Part shown: in pieces, positions 8,269-16,391 of the stretch | Position numbering within the stretch: the stretch's first letter is position 1 | How the letters are laid out: the number at the start of each line of letters is the position of its first letter | Source: Treponema primitia ZAS-2 | GTDB taxonomy: Bacteria; Spirochaetota; Spirochaetia; Treponematales; Breznakiellaceae | Direction of reading: 5' to 3' | DNA length: 64,000 nt | Assembly (NCBI RefSeq): GCF_000214375.1 | Contig: NC_015578.1 | Location: 806,001 to 870,000, forward strand | The notes under the pieces: model-generated | Told to the model about the DNA's origin: nothing | Database searches by the model: none | The model's input: only the letters and a program-made list of their open reading frames with translations | Position numbers and translations under genes: made by a program

Positions 8269-8967
8269 ATGAAAGACCTGTTTGACTGGAAATACGTTTG
8301 GCAATTTATGCCTGAATTAATAAAGGTTCTCCCTATGACGCTGTCAATTGTCTTGATAGGTACTGCGGGGGGACTGATTTTAGGCGCTATAATTGCGATT
8401 GTCAGAATAGAGCAGGTCCCGGTCCTTAGAACCCTTGCCGCGCTGTACGTCTCTTTTATCCGCAGTACCCCAATTTATATACAAATGTTTGTCGTTTATT
8501 TTGGATTGCCAATGCTTTTATTGCCCTTGGGAATTGATCTAAGGCACGGGGCAAAAATAATCTTTCTCTATATTACCTATGTAATGAATGTAAGCGGTTT
8601 TCAGTCCGAAATAATCCGTTCATCCATTCTGAGCGTGCCCACGTCCCAATGGGATGCGGCGACAGCCTGCGGCTATACAAAGATTCAAACCTACAAACGC
8701 ATTATTTTACCCCAAAGCGTTATTATAGCCATTCCGAGTTTTGGCACCTGTATGACCTCGCTTTTACAGGATTCTGCCCTTGCGTTTGCCCTTGGTATAA
8801 CCGATGTAATCAGCAGGGTAAAATCCCTGGGAGTTCTTACCGGGCATCCCCTGGAAGGTTATTTTATAGCAGGAATTATGTTTATTACCCTTTCTGTGCT
8901 GATCGATAAAGGTTTTCATCGGCTCGCAAAAGAAATACGGGTTCAAAACAGCGTTGCGGAGACCTGA
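8269..8967 (+). CDS. Polar amino-acid ABC transporter permease (operon A, first)
   Basis: The 232-residue membrane protein has the HisM/GlnP-type fold with about five helices and the EAA-like loop (AATACGYTKIQTYKRIILPQ, residues about 126-145). It would form the channel for import of a polar amino acid together with the second permease at 9869. It is the first gene of operon A. No close ribosome site is seen; GAGGGGAG lies 27 nt upstream. The paralogue at 13345 has the same length. Confidence 0.92.
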   Translation: MKDLFDWKYVWQFMPELIKVLPMTLSIVLIGTAGGLILGAIIAIVRIEQVPVLRTLAALYVSFIRSTPIYIQMFVVYFGLPMLLLPLGIDLRHGAKIIFLYITYVMNVSGFQSEIIRSSILSVPTSQWDAATACGYTKIQTYKRIILPQSVIIAIPSFGTCMTSLLQDSALAFALGITDVISRVKSLGVLTGHPLEGYFIAGIMFITLSVLIDKGFHRLAKEIRVQNSVAET

Positions 8968-8973
8968 GTATTC

Positions 8974-8989
8974 CCGTCTGTATAGACGG
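8974..8989 (+). repeat. Short intercistronic hairpin
   Basis: CCGTCT-GTAT-AGACGG forms a 6-bp stem between the first permease and the binding-protein gene. There is no T-run. Hairpins at this position often protect mRNA ends so that the binding protein is made in excess. That role is inferred here. Confidence 0.45.
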
Positions 8990-9015
8990 TTTATAAATAA
9001 TTTAAGGAGATTCTT

Positions 9016-9834
9016 ATGAAAAAGTTTTTAGCAGTCGGGCTGTTTTTCGTGCTTCTGATCCCGGTACTCTTTGGCGCTGGAGAAAAACAAAAAAGCAATG
9101 CGGAAGAAATTGTCGTCTATTGGGCATCGGGGAATCAATATGCACCTTATTGCTACGTTGACAAATCAGGTAAAGATGTAGGCTATGAATATGAAATAAT
9201 AGCCGAGGTCGACAGAAGGCTTAAGGGCTACCGATTTGAACATCAGGTGCTTAACGGCTTAAATGTTTTGCTTAATGCAGTGGATGCCGGCACTATTGAT
9301 TTAGCGGCCCACGAAATTGCGAAAAACGAGGAAAGGGAAAAAACCTATGATTTTTCGGTAGGCTATAACGATGCGGATACTTATTTGTCCGTCCGCCCGG
9401 GTAATCCCAATATTAAGACTATTGCCGATCTTAAGCCGAATCAGTCTCTTACTGCATTCTCGCCCTCTGCACAGTCCGTGTACATAAACAGCTATTTGGC
9501 GGAAAATCCCAATGCATTCATACCGGATCTGATAAGTTCCGCCGAGGTTTGGTTTGCCCGGCTTACCAGCCCTGATTTATTTTCAATGATCGGCACAAAG
9601 GATGATAATTTTCTGAATGCCCTTAAATACGAAAATTACAATCTGGTTGTCAACGAGGGTGCGGTTCCGGTTTCAACCAGTAAAATTCACATGGCATTCA
9701 AAAAGAACAATGAACGTTCAACCCAGATTAGGACTGCAGTGGATGAGGCATTAAACGCCATGCAAGCCGATGGGACCATTGCGGCCATTAAGAAAAGAAC
9801 ATTTGATGAATATGTTGAATCATTAAGCAAATAA
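9016..9834 (+). CDS. Amino-acid ABC transporter substrate-binding protein (operon A)
   Basis: The 272-residue protein has an N-terminal signal peptide (KKFLAVGLFFVLLIPVLFGAG) without a lipobox Cys, so it may be soluble or anchored by its uncleaved signal. The mature part is a PAAT/SBP_bac_3 domain with YVDKSGKDVGYEYEIIAEVDRR and IDLAAHEIAKNEEREKTYDFS. The ribosome site AAGGAG is well placed. It supplies ligand to the operon A permeases. Its paralogue at 14078 is clearly diverged and is a lipoprotein, so the two systems may bind different ligands. Confidence 0.9.
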   Translation: MKKFLAVGLFFVLLIPVLFGAGEKQKSNAEEIVVYWASGNQYAPYCYVDKSGKDVGYEYEIIAEVDRRLKGYRFEHQVLNGLNVLLNAVDAGTIDLAAHEIAKNEEREKTYDFSVGYNDADTYLSVRPGNPNIKTIADLKPNQSLTAFSPSAQSVYINSYLAENPNAFIPDLISSAEVWFARLTSPDLFSMIGTKDDNFLNALKYENYNLVVNEGAVPVSTSKIHMAFKKNNERSTQIRTAVDEALNAMQADGTIAAIKKRTFDEYVESLSK

Positions 9835-9868
9835 AGGACGGTAAAGACAGTATCAAAGGAAGCCGGAC

Positions 9869-10606
9869 ATGAGCTTTGATTTTAAATTTATGCTTGTTGC
9901 GCTGGCAGCGGGTGTTTCGAGGGTACCTACATCACTCTATATTGGGCTTATACCTGTATTGATAGGGATAGTTTTAGGCCTGCCGATAGCGCTGGTGCGA
10001 TTTTATGAAATTAAAGTTCTGTCCCCTTTATTTAACTGGATTGTCACCATAGTAAGGGGCATTCCGATTGTTATGCTTTTACTGGTATTTTATATTGTCG
10101 CAACCAGACTCTATACCGGCGCCTCGTCTTATAAAATAAATACATCCTTAGTTGCAATATCTGCCCTGACGCTCCCCGCAGTCGTTGGAATATCAGAAAT
10201 ATTCAGAGGCTGTCTTGGTTCAGTAGGAAGGGAACAGTTTGACGCAGCTTATGCGTCTGGTTATACAACTATCCAACTGCTGTTTAAAGTCGTATTACCC
10301 CAAATTATTCCCGTATCTATCCCTATGATGGGTAATACCGTAATAGGGATGATCAAGGCAGCGGTATTAGCATCTATGATTTCAGTCATTGATATTCTTG
10401 ATGGGGCGTTGAGAACAGCAGAAAATAATTTTCGTTACCTGGAAGCCTATATTGCTGCAGCGCTGATTTACTGGGCATTGGCATTTATTTTAACCCGGAT
10501 ATTCAGTTTTATTGAGGGATATACCAAATCAAAGATAAGCCGCGTTGCCGAACCGGTGACATTTTTAATATTCCCGGAAATACGCAGAAAGGGTAAAAAA
10601 GCATGA
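9869..10606 (+). CDS. Polar amino-acid ABC transporter permease (operon A, second)
   Basis: The 245-residue PAAT-type permease has the coupling-helix region [22 protein letters not shown] at about residues 130-150 (DAAYASGYT is the conserved part). The first 30 residues ([19 protein letters not shown]) closely match the paralogue at 14916. The stop overlaps the ATPase start (10603) by 4 nt, giving tight coupling. Confidence 0.92.
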   Translation: MSFDFKFMLVALAAGVSRVPTSLYIGLIPVLIGIVLGLPIALVRFYEIKVLSPLFNWIVTIVRGIPIVMLLLVFYIVATRLYTGASSYKINTSLVAISALTLPAVVGISEIFRGCLGSVGREQFDAAYASGYTTIQLLFKVVLPQIIPVSIPMMGNTVIGMIKAAVLASMISVIDILDGALRTAENNFRYLEAYIAAALIYWALAFILTRIFSFIEGYTKSKISRVAEPVTFLIFPEIRRKGKKA

Positions 10607-11361
10607 TAGAAGTCAGGGGGTTAAGAAAATCATTCGGAGCAAATGAAATACTCAAGGGTATTGATTTTTATGTCAAAGAAGGTGAGGTTGTTGCGCTCAT
10701 CGGCCCCAGTGGTTCCGGAAAGACAACCCTTTTACGGTGCCTTAATTTTCTTGAAAAAGCGGATGCCGGGACCCTGCACATTGACGATATACAGGTCGAT
10801 CTTAAGAAAGTTACCGGGAAGCAGAAAATTGCTTTACGACGGAAAACTGCCATGGTTTTTCAAAACTACGCCCTGTTTCTCAATAAGACTGCAATAAAAA
10901 ATGTATCCGAACCTTTAATTGTTTCCCGGAAAAAGACAAAGGCGGAAGCCCGGGCAATTGCCGAAGATGTACTTGTCAAGGTAGGGCTTGGGGATAAATT
11001 TAATAGTAAACCATTTGAACTTTCAGGGGGGCAGCAGCAGCGGGTCGGTATTGCGCGGGCCCTGGCGCTCAATCCGGAAGTTATCCTGTTTGACGAGCCC
11101 ACAAGCGCCCTTGATCCTGAAAAGGTTGATGAAATTCTTGATGTAATAAAAGGCGTAATAAAGACAGGGGTAACCATGGTGATAGTCACCCACGAAATGC
11201 AGTTTGCCTATGATGTTGCAAGCCGTGTGGTTTTTATGGACAAGGGCGAGATTGTGGAAGAAGGCACGCAGAAAGAAATTTTTGATAACCCTAAGGAAGA
11301 ACGGACCCGGCAATTTTTGTCCAGGTTTCATCTTGCCCAAAAGCCGGAATATTTTTTATAG
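10603..11361 (+). CDS. Amino-acid ABC transporter ATPase (operon A)
   Basis: The 252-residue ATPase has Walker [10 protein letters not shown], a Q-loop in [10 protein letters not shown], the signature [17 protein letters not shown], Walker [13 protein letters not shown] and the switch His in VTHEMQFA. This is the GlnQ/HisP type. It follows the second permease with ATG overlap and precedes the LanC-like gene by 12 nt, so the LanC-like protein is cotranscribed with a complete importer. Confidence 0.95.
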   Translation: MIEVRGLRKSFGANEILKGIDFYVKEGEVVALIGPSGSGKTTLLRCLNFLEKADAGTLHIDDIQVDLKKVTGKQKIALRRKTAMVFQNYALFLNKTAIKNVSEPLIVSRKKTKAEARAIAEDVLVKVGLGDKFNSKPFELSGGQQQRVGIARALALNPEVILFDEPTSALDPEKVDEILDVIKGVIKTGVTMVIVTHEMQFAYDVASRVVFMDKGEIVEEGTQKEIFDNPKEERTRQFLSRFHLAQKPEYFL

Positions 11362-11373
11362 GAAGTATTGTTT

Positions 11374-12738
11374 ATGGACATTAATCTGTACCCGGTGCAT
11401 ACTGAAGCGGCTGCCAGGGACTATTTATTGGGCGCCAGGACTACGGCAGAATACATCAGAAGTTCTGCGGTATCTGACGAAAAGGGTGTGTTCTGGCAGG
11501 ATGAAAAAGGGCAGGAGCCCCAGATAGATTTTTACAACGGTTCAGCGGGAATTATTATATTTTTTCTCCAATTAGCCAAAGCTACCGGTGACGGTTCTTA
11601 TTTACAGGATGCCCTGGGTGGCGGGAATTATATTCTTAATGAACTTAAACGTACCAATTATGAATACCCTATCAAAAGTAAATTTGCCAGCTTTCATACT
11701 TATGTGGAAAATGCACCAACCTTTTATACCGGCGGATTTGCAGGAGTTGCCTTCAGCCTTATTGAATTATCAAAAGCATCGGGCAATCGCCTGTATGAAC
11801 AGGCAGCGCTGGCTCTTACCGAAAAAATTGCGGCCAGTGCAAAACCGGTAGAATCCGGGGTGATCTGGACCGGTTTTTCCGGCGCCAATCACGATGCGGG
11901 TACCATTGTATATCTATTATACGCAAGCAATCATTTTAAGCGGCTTGAATGGCGGACTCTGGCAGCAGAGGGTGGGAGGGCGATCATATCCACCGGGATC
12001 TCTCATGGCGTGGATCAGGTGGAGTATAAGGGCTTTAAAAATCCCCTGCTGAGACCTGATGCGCCTGAAACGATCTATCCCAACTTCGCATACGGTACCG
12101 CCGGAATGAGCTATGCCCTGGCAAAATTATATGAAGAAACCGGGGATCGCGATTTTTTGGAGGCCGCAGAAAAAGGTGCTAGTTATTTGATTTCCATTGC
12201 TTCCCCTGTAAAAGACGGAAAACTTATCGCCCATCATCTGCCCCATCATGAGGATGAAATATTTTACCTGAGTACCTGCCATGGCCCAGCGGGAACAGCG
12301 CGTTTGTTTGTTCTGCTGAACCGCCTCACAAAAAATCAAAAGTATCAGAATTTTTACGAGGAATTAATCCGCGGTATTATCGCTACCGGCGCTCCGGAAT
12401 ACCATTCTGCGGGTTATTGGAATTGTCATAGCCAGTGCTGTGGTACAGCGGGCATTCTGAATTTATTTATTGGTATCTGGATTGAGTCCGGAAAAAAAGC
12501 GTATTTGGATTATGCAACACGGGCCGGTAAGGTCCTGTTGGGTAGTGCAAAGTTCGACGGAGAAAAGGCTGTCTGGTATCAGGCTTTTTCCCGGACCAAT
12601 CCCGGCAAGGTCGATGCAGTCCTGGGCTATTCCGAAGGGGCTGCGGGGATCGGCGCAGCTCTTTTGCAGCTTGCCACGGCGCTGGATGGCAGTTTTAATA
12701 CCATCCGTCTGCCGGATGATCCCTTCGCGGCAAAGTAA
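11374..12738 (+). CDS. LanC-like (lanthionine synthetase C fold) protein, operon A
   Basis: Start: ATG at 11374, 8 nt after GGAAG, giving 454 residues; a TTG at 11368 would add two. Seven Gly-rich turn motifs mark the seven-layer alpha/alpha toroid of LanC: NGSAG, GGFAG, NHDAG, YGTAG, CHGPAG, CCGTAG and EGAAG. LanC enzymes bind zinc through Cys, Cys and His. Here the first Cys is C302 (TCHGPAG), and the second motif reads CCG (C355-C356) instead of CHG. This is the three-Cys variant known from ProcM-type lanthipeptide synthetases. No dehydratase gene or precursor peptide is seen nearby. The partners are an amino-acid importer, a hydrolase and a two-component system. The substrate is unknown. 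Confidence 0.82.
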   Translation: MDINLYPVHTEAAARDYLLGARTTAEYIRSSAVSDEKGVFWQDEKGQEPQIDFYNGSAGIIIFFLQLAKATGDGSYLQDALGGGNYILNELKRTNYEYPIKSKFASFHTYVENAPTFYTGGFAGVAFSLIELSKASGNRLYEQAALALTEKIAASAKPVESGVIWTGFSGANHDAGTIVYLLYASNHFKRLEWRTLAAEGGRAIISTGISHGVDQVEYKGFKNPLLRPDAPETIYPNFAYGTAGMSYALAKLYEETGDRDFLEAAEKGASYLISIASPVKDGKLIAHHLPHHEDEIFYLSTCHGPAGTARLFVLLNRLTKNQKYQNFYEELIRGIIATGAPEYHSAGYWNCHSQCCGTAGILNLFIGIWIESGKKAYLDYATRAGKVLLGSAKFDGEKAVWYQAFSRTNPGKVDAVLGYSEGAAGIGAALLQLATALDGSFNTIRLPDDPFAAK

Positions 12739-12800
12739 AAGCAGCTGCCGCGAAAGGGTTCCCGACCCAACCCTAGTTGGCGCCAGGCGTCGATTTGGGC

Positions 12801-12836
12801 TTTATCGAATATGCATTAAACTTTAATATATTTTAA
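12801..12836 (+). pseudogene. Scrap of the 3' end of a NarL-type regulator gene
   Basis: The 12 codons read FIEYALNFNIF-stop and align without gaps to the end of the response regulator at 7513-8133 (LIEYALKHKIF-stop). TATCGAATATGC is identical at the nucleotide level. In operon A the regulator stop sits 12 nt before the palindrome. Here the scrap precedes the monooxygenase gene and the second palindrome, as expected if the duplicated regulator gene was almost wholly deleted. The short length keeps this moderate. Confidence 0.5.
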
Positions 12837-12868
12837 ATCAGCAGAATAATTAATGGAGATTTAATAAC

Positions 12869-13186
12869 ATGATTGTATGCATTGCGAAATTCAAAGTAAA
12901 ACCCGGCAGGAGGGAAGATTTCTTAAAAAATTCCCGCCCCTGTATCCAGGCTTCCCGGGACGAAAAAGGTAATATCGGCTATGATGCGCTGCTCGATCCG
13001 GATGATCCTGACGGTATTGTCTATGTTGAACAATGGGAAAGCATGGATGCCGCCAATGCCCATGGCAAGTCGGAACACTTTTTGGCCAATCAACCGCAAT
13101 CGGCTGCGCTACGGGAAGGAAAACCGAAAATCGTTATGTATGAAGCACAACTTGCAACGCAGTTCCCCGTGCAGCCGCTGAAATAA
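12869..13186 (+). CDS. ABM-domain protein (YgiN-like quinol monooxygenase family)
   Basis: The 105-residue protein has the ferredoxin-like ABM fold. It starts IVCIAKFKVKPGRREDFLK, continues GNIGYDALLDPDDPDGIVYVEQWES and has the conserved His in HGKSEHFLA. Family members oxidise quinols or act as small heme or polyketide oxygenases without cofactor. It sits alone between the LanC-like gene of operon A and the operator of operon B. Either it ends operon A or it was inserted between the duplicated units. Its substrate is unknown. Confidence 0.85.
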   Translation: MIVCIAKFKVKPGRREDFLKNSRPCIQASRDEKGNIGYDALLDPDDPDGIVYVEQWESMDAANAHGKSEHFLANQPQSAALREGKPKIVMYEAQLATQFPVQPLK

Positions 13187-13224
13187 TTAATCGGGCCGGT
13201 CTTTATCGATCTGTATCACAAAAT

Positions 13225-13243
13225 TGTCGTAGTTTTCCCGACA
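13225..13243. promoter_or_regulatory. Candidate operator B (TGTCGT-N7-CCGACA)
   Basis: This is the second copy of the 19-bp palindrome seen at 8146-8164, with the same spacing, one base change in the right arm (CCGACA for ACGACA) and the same trailing sequence ACATACAA. A TATAAT at 13291-13296 follows at a similar distance (about 57 bp from the centre), and AAGTAATT precedes both -10 candidates. Conservation between the two otherwise diverged upstream regions argues that it binds a regulator. Confidence 0.65.
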
Positions 13244-13344
13244 TACAATAGATGGAATTATTATTATTCTCCTAGTTATCAAAAGTAATTTATAATGCTA
13301 TAAATCTGATAGATTTTATATACATTAAGCGGAGAAACAGAGGT

Positions 13345-14043
13345 ATGAAATCGGCCTTCCTTTGGCAATATGCGTTTGATTATTTCCCAAAAATACTCAG
13401 GAAAGTTCCCACTACCCTTTCGATTGTTTTGGCCGCAACTATTCTGGGCATCATCCTGGGAGTGATCATTGCTTTTTTACGGCTGGAAAAAGTACCGATT
13501 CTCAATATTCTGTGCAAATTGTTTGTGTCCTTTAGCCGGGGTACTCCTATTCTTATTCAAATGTTTGTTGTCTACTATGCCCTTCCGGCGTTGTTTGCAG
13601 CTATCGGTATCCACCTGTACCGGTGGGAAAAAATTTATTACCTGTATATCACTTATGGTCTTAATACGGGGGCTTACTTTTCAGAAATATTCCGATCCGC
13701 TATTTTAAGCGTTCCCAAATCTCAAATGGATGCGGCGGCGGCGGTGGGCATGACGAAGTTTAACGCCTATTTCAGAATCATCATACCTCAAAGCATTATT
13801 ATCGCCATCCCCAGCGTCGGCGCCATGATTGCTGCGCTGCTGCAGGATTCCTCTCTGGGCTTTGCCTTCGGCATTATTGATGTAATAGGCCAGGTTAATG
13901 TAGTGGGGACAAGATCTACCCGGATTTTGGAAGGCTATTTTGATGCAGCCATTATATTCAGTGTATTAACTATTGTCATCGAGAAGCTATTCGGGTTCAT
14001 AGAATCAAAAACAAGGTATCAAAAATTGGTAAGTAAACAGTAA
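13345..14043 (+). CDS. Polar amino-acid ABC transporter permease (operon B, first)
   Basis: The 232-residue HisM/GlnP-type permease is the paralogue of 8269-8967. It shares the KVPTTLSIVLAATILGIILG opening and the coupling loop MDAAAAVGMTKFNAYFRIII. GCGGAGA and AGAGG lie just upstream of the ATG. It begins the second transporter and LanC operon, downstream of operator B. Confidence 0.92.
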   Translation: MKSAFLWQYAFDYFPKILRKVPTTLSIVLAATILGIILGVIIAFLRLEKVPILNILCKLFVSFSRGTPILIQMFVVYYALPALFAAIGIHLYRWEKIYYLYITYGLNTGAYFSEIFRSAILSVPKSQMDAAAAVGMTKFNAYFRIIIPQSIIIAIPSVGAMIAALLQDSSLGFAFGIIDVIGQVNVVGTRSTRILEGYFDAAIIFSVLTIVIEKLFGFIESKTRYQKLVSKQ

Positions 14044-14077
14044 AAATGCTGTTTAAAATATTTAAGGAGGAATAAAG

Positions 14078-14887
14078 ATGAAAAAATTATCAATAAGAGT
14101 ATTGTGCATTCCGGTTATGGTTATACTGGGATTGTTTCTGTTTACCGGCTGCAACACTAAAAATAAAGCTGCCGAAGGGCCAAAAGAAGTACTGATTGGC
14201 GTACATATCGGATCACCGCTTTTCTTTTATCTGGACGACAACGATGAATTCGGAGGCGTGGAAGATGCGATTCTGAAACTCATTGACGAAAAATTGCCGG
14301 AGTATACTTTTAAATATGAAATTCTGGAATTTACCACCATTTTAACATCCCTGGATATTGGCAGTATTGATATGGGCTGCTACCTGTTTGAATATACCGA
14401 GGAACGGAGCAAATCCTACCTTTTTAGCACAGAGGGTTATCTGGATTTTGCCAATTACATATCCGTTCCCAAGGGAGCCAAGGGAATCACTACCCTGGAT
14501 GACTTGCAGGGGAAAAAAGTCGGTACCTGGCCTTCTGGCAATATGGCGCACCTCCTGGAATCCTATAACCAAGAGCATTCAAAGACTCCCATTGATATTG
14601 TTTATGTTAATTCCAACGATATTATGATAACTAATTTTAATACCAAGAGCATAGAAGCTTCTCTGATGACCCGGTGGGAAGTAATGACCCATCTTGCCAC
14701 GCGGGGATTTGAACTGGAACTGGTAGGCGAACCGGTTAGTATTTCCGACTGCTATTATCTTTTCCCCAAAGATCGTACTGAATTACAGACAGCGGTCGAT
14801 AGGGTGCTGCGGGAATTAAAAGCTTCAGGTGAACTGGAAAGAACAATTCAGAAGGCCCTGGATGACTATGCCAAAATTTATTCTTAG
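14078..14887 (+). CDS. Amino-acid ABC transporter substrate-binding lipoprotein (operon B)
   Basis: The 269-residue SBP_bac_3 protein has a lipoprotein signal with lipobox LFTGC at about residues 22-26. It keeps PAAT features such as DNDEFGGVEDAILKLIDEKL and IDMGCYLFEYTEERSKSYLFS. It is only distantly similar to the operon A binding protein, unlike the ATPases and LanC-like proteins, which stay close. This points to a changed ligand. AAGGAGG precedes the start. Confidence 0.92.
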   Translation: MKKLSIRVLCIPVMVILGLFLFTGCNTKNKAAEGPKEVLIGVHIGSPLFFYLDDNDEFGGVEDAILKLIDEKLPEYTFKYEILEFTTILTSLDIGSIDMGCYLFEYTEERSKSYLFSTEGYLDFANYISVPKGAKGITTLDDLQGKKVGTWPSGNMAHLLESYNQEHSKTPIDIVYVNSNDIMITNFNTKSIEASLMTRWEVMTHLATRGFELELVGEPVSISDCYYLFPKDRTELQTAVDRVLRELKASGELERTIQKALDDYAKIYS

Positions 14888-14915
14888 CCGGTAAAGGCCA
14901 GAGTATACCCGGAAA

Positions 14916-15626
14916 ATGAGCTTTGACTTTGTTTTTATGCTTAAGGTTATCAGAATTGCCGCCGCCAGAATTCCGGCTACCCTGATAGTAGCGACAATTC
15001 CCCTGCTGATAGGCTGTATTATTGGTCTGCCTATAGCATTGGCTCGGTTTTTCCGGGTAAGAATATTATCATCCTTTCTCAAGTGGACTGTTACCATACT
15101 TAAAGGGATACCGGTGGTACTATTTCTGCTTACCTTTTATGTACTGATCGGTCGGTATTTTGATGTTGTTATGCAATATTTTCATATCAATTTTGGTTTT
15201 AAAGATCTGAACAAGGGACTTATAGTTGTCGCTGCGCTGTCTATCCCCGCCTGTGTCAGTTTATCCGAGGTATTCCGTGGGGCTTTGGCATCTGTAAAAA
15301 ACGGGCAGTTTGATGCGGCTTATTCCATAGGACATTCCCGGAATGCCGCCCTGTGGCGGATCATACTGCCCCAGGCTTTTCCTGTATCCCTGCCAATGAT
15401 ATGTAATATGTATATCGGTTTTGTAAAGGCGGCATCCCTGGCTTCAATGGTCAGTGTAATTGATGTCCTGAACGCCGCAATAATTGCGGCTACTATGAAC
15501 TACCGTTACCTGGAAGCCTATGTTGCGGCGGCGCTGATATATTGGCTCCTCTGTGTAGTCATAGAACGGATTTTTATATTCCTGGAAAAATGGTTCGGGA
15601 AAAAAATAAGGGAAGCCGCAGTATGA
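14916..15626 (+). CDS. Polar amino-acid ABC transporter permease (operon B, second)
   Basis: The 236-residue PAAT-type permease is paralogous to 9869-10606, with the coupling loop FDAAYSIGHSRNAALWRIIL and several membrane helices. The stop overlaps the ATG of the ATPase at 15623 (ATGA). Confidence 0.92.
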   Translation: MSFDFVFMLKVIRIAAARIPATLIVATIPLLIGCIIGLPIALARFFRVRILSSFLKWTVTILKGIPVVLFLLTFYVLIGRYFDVVMQYFHINFGFKDLNKGLIVVAALSIPACVSLSEVFRGALASVKNGQFDAAYSIGHSRNAALWRIILPQAFPVSLPMICNMYIGFVKAASLASMVSVIDVLNAAIIAATMNYRYLEAYVAAALIYWLLCVVIERIFIFLEKWFGKKIREAAV

Positions 15627-16381
15627 TTGAAATACAAAATCTTAAAAAATCCTTTGGAAAGCTCAATGTACTCAAAGGCATCGATTTGCATGTAAAGGAA
15701 GGGGAAGTGGTTGTTCTTCTGGGCCCCAGCGGTTCAGGAAAAACAACCCTGCTCCGGTGTATAAATTTTTTGGAACAGGCTGATGAGGGAACTTTGCGTA
15801 TCGCCGATAAAAAAGTAAATCTGCAATATGTATCTACCAAAGAAATCCTCAGCCTCCGCAGAAAAACCGCTATGGTATTCCAGAATTATGACTTGTTTCT
15901 GAATAAAACGGTATTGGAAAACGTAACGGAAGGGCTTATCGTATCCCGCAGGATGTCAAAAAACGAGGCGATTCAAATTGCCCGGCAGGTTCTTGAACAG
16001 GTAGGCCTTAAGGAAAAATTCACCGCCAGGCCTTTTCAGCTTTCCGGGGGACAGCAGCAACGGGTGGGCATTGCCAGAGCTGTAGCGCTTAATCCCCGGG
16101 TTATTTTATTTGACGAACCTACTTCCGCTCTTGACCCGGAAAAGGTCAACGAAATACTGGAACTTATCAAGAATGTGGTAAAAACCGGGGTAACCAGCGT
16201 CATTGTTACCCATGAAATGGAATTCGCCTTTGAAATTGCCGATAAAATCGTCTTTATGGATGAAGGAGAGATTGTGGAACAGGGTACTCCCCAAAAGGTT
16301 TTCGGTCATCCTGAATTTGAAAGAACCCGTCAATTTTTATCACGGTTTACCCTTACCAAGCAGCCGGAATATTTCTTGTAG
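15623..16381 (+). CDS. Amino-acid ABC transporter ATPase (operon B)
   Basis: Start chosen at 15623, overlapping the permease stop. This gives 252 residues, the same length as the operon A ATPase. Walker [10 protein letters not shown], signature [17 protein letters not shown], Walker [13 protein letters not shown] and the His of VTHEMEFA are all intact. It is followed after 10 nt by the second LanC-like gene. Confidence 0.95.
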   Translation: MIEIQNLKKSFGKLNVLKGIDLHVKEGEVVVLLGPSGSGKTTLLRCINFLEQADEGTLRIADKKVNLQYVSTKEILSLRRKTAMVFQNYDLFLNKTVLENVTEGLIVSRRMSKNEAIQIARQVLEQVGLKEKFTARPFQLSGGQQQRVGIARAVALNPRVILFDEPTSALDPEKVNEILELIKNVVKTGVTSVIVTHEMEFAFEIADKIVFMDEGEIVEQGTPQKVFGHPEFERTRQFLSRFTLTKQPEYFL

Positions 16382-16391
16382 GAGTTGTCAA

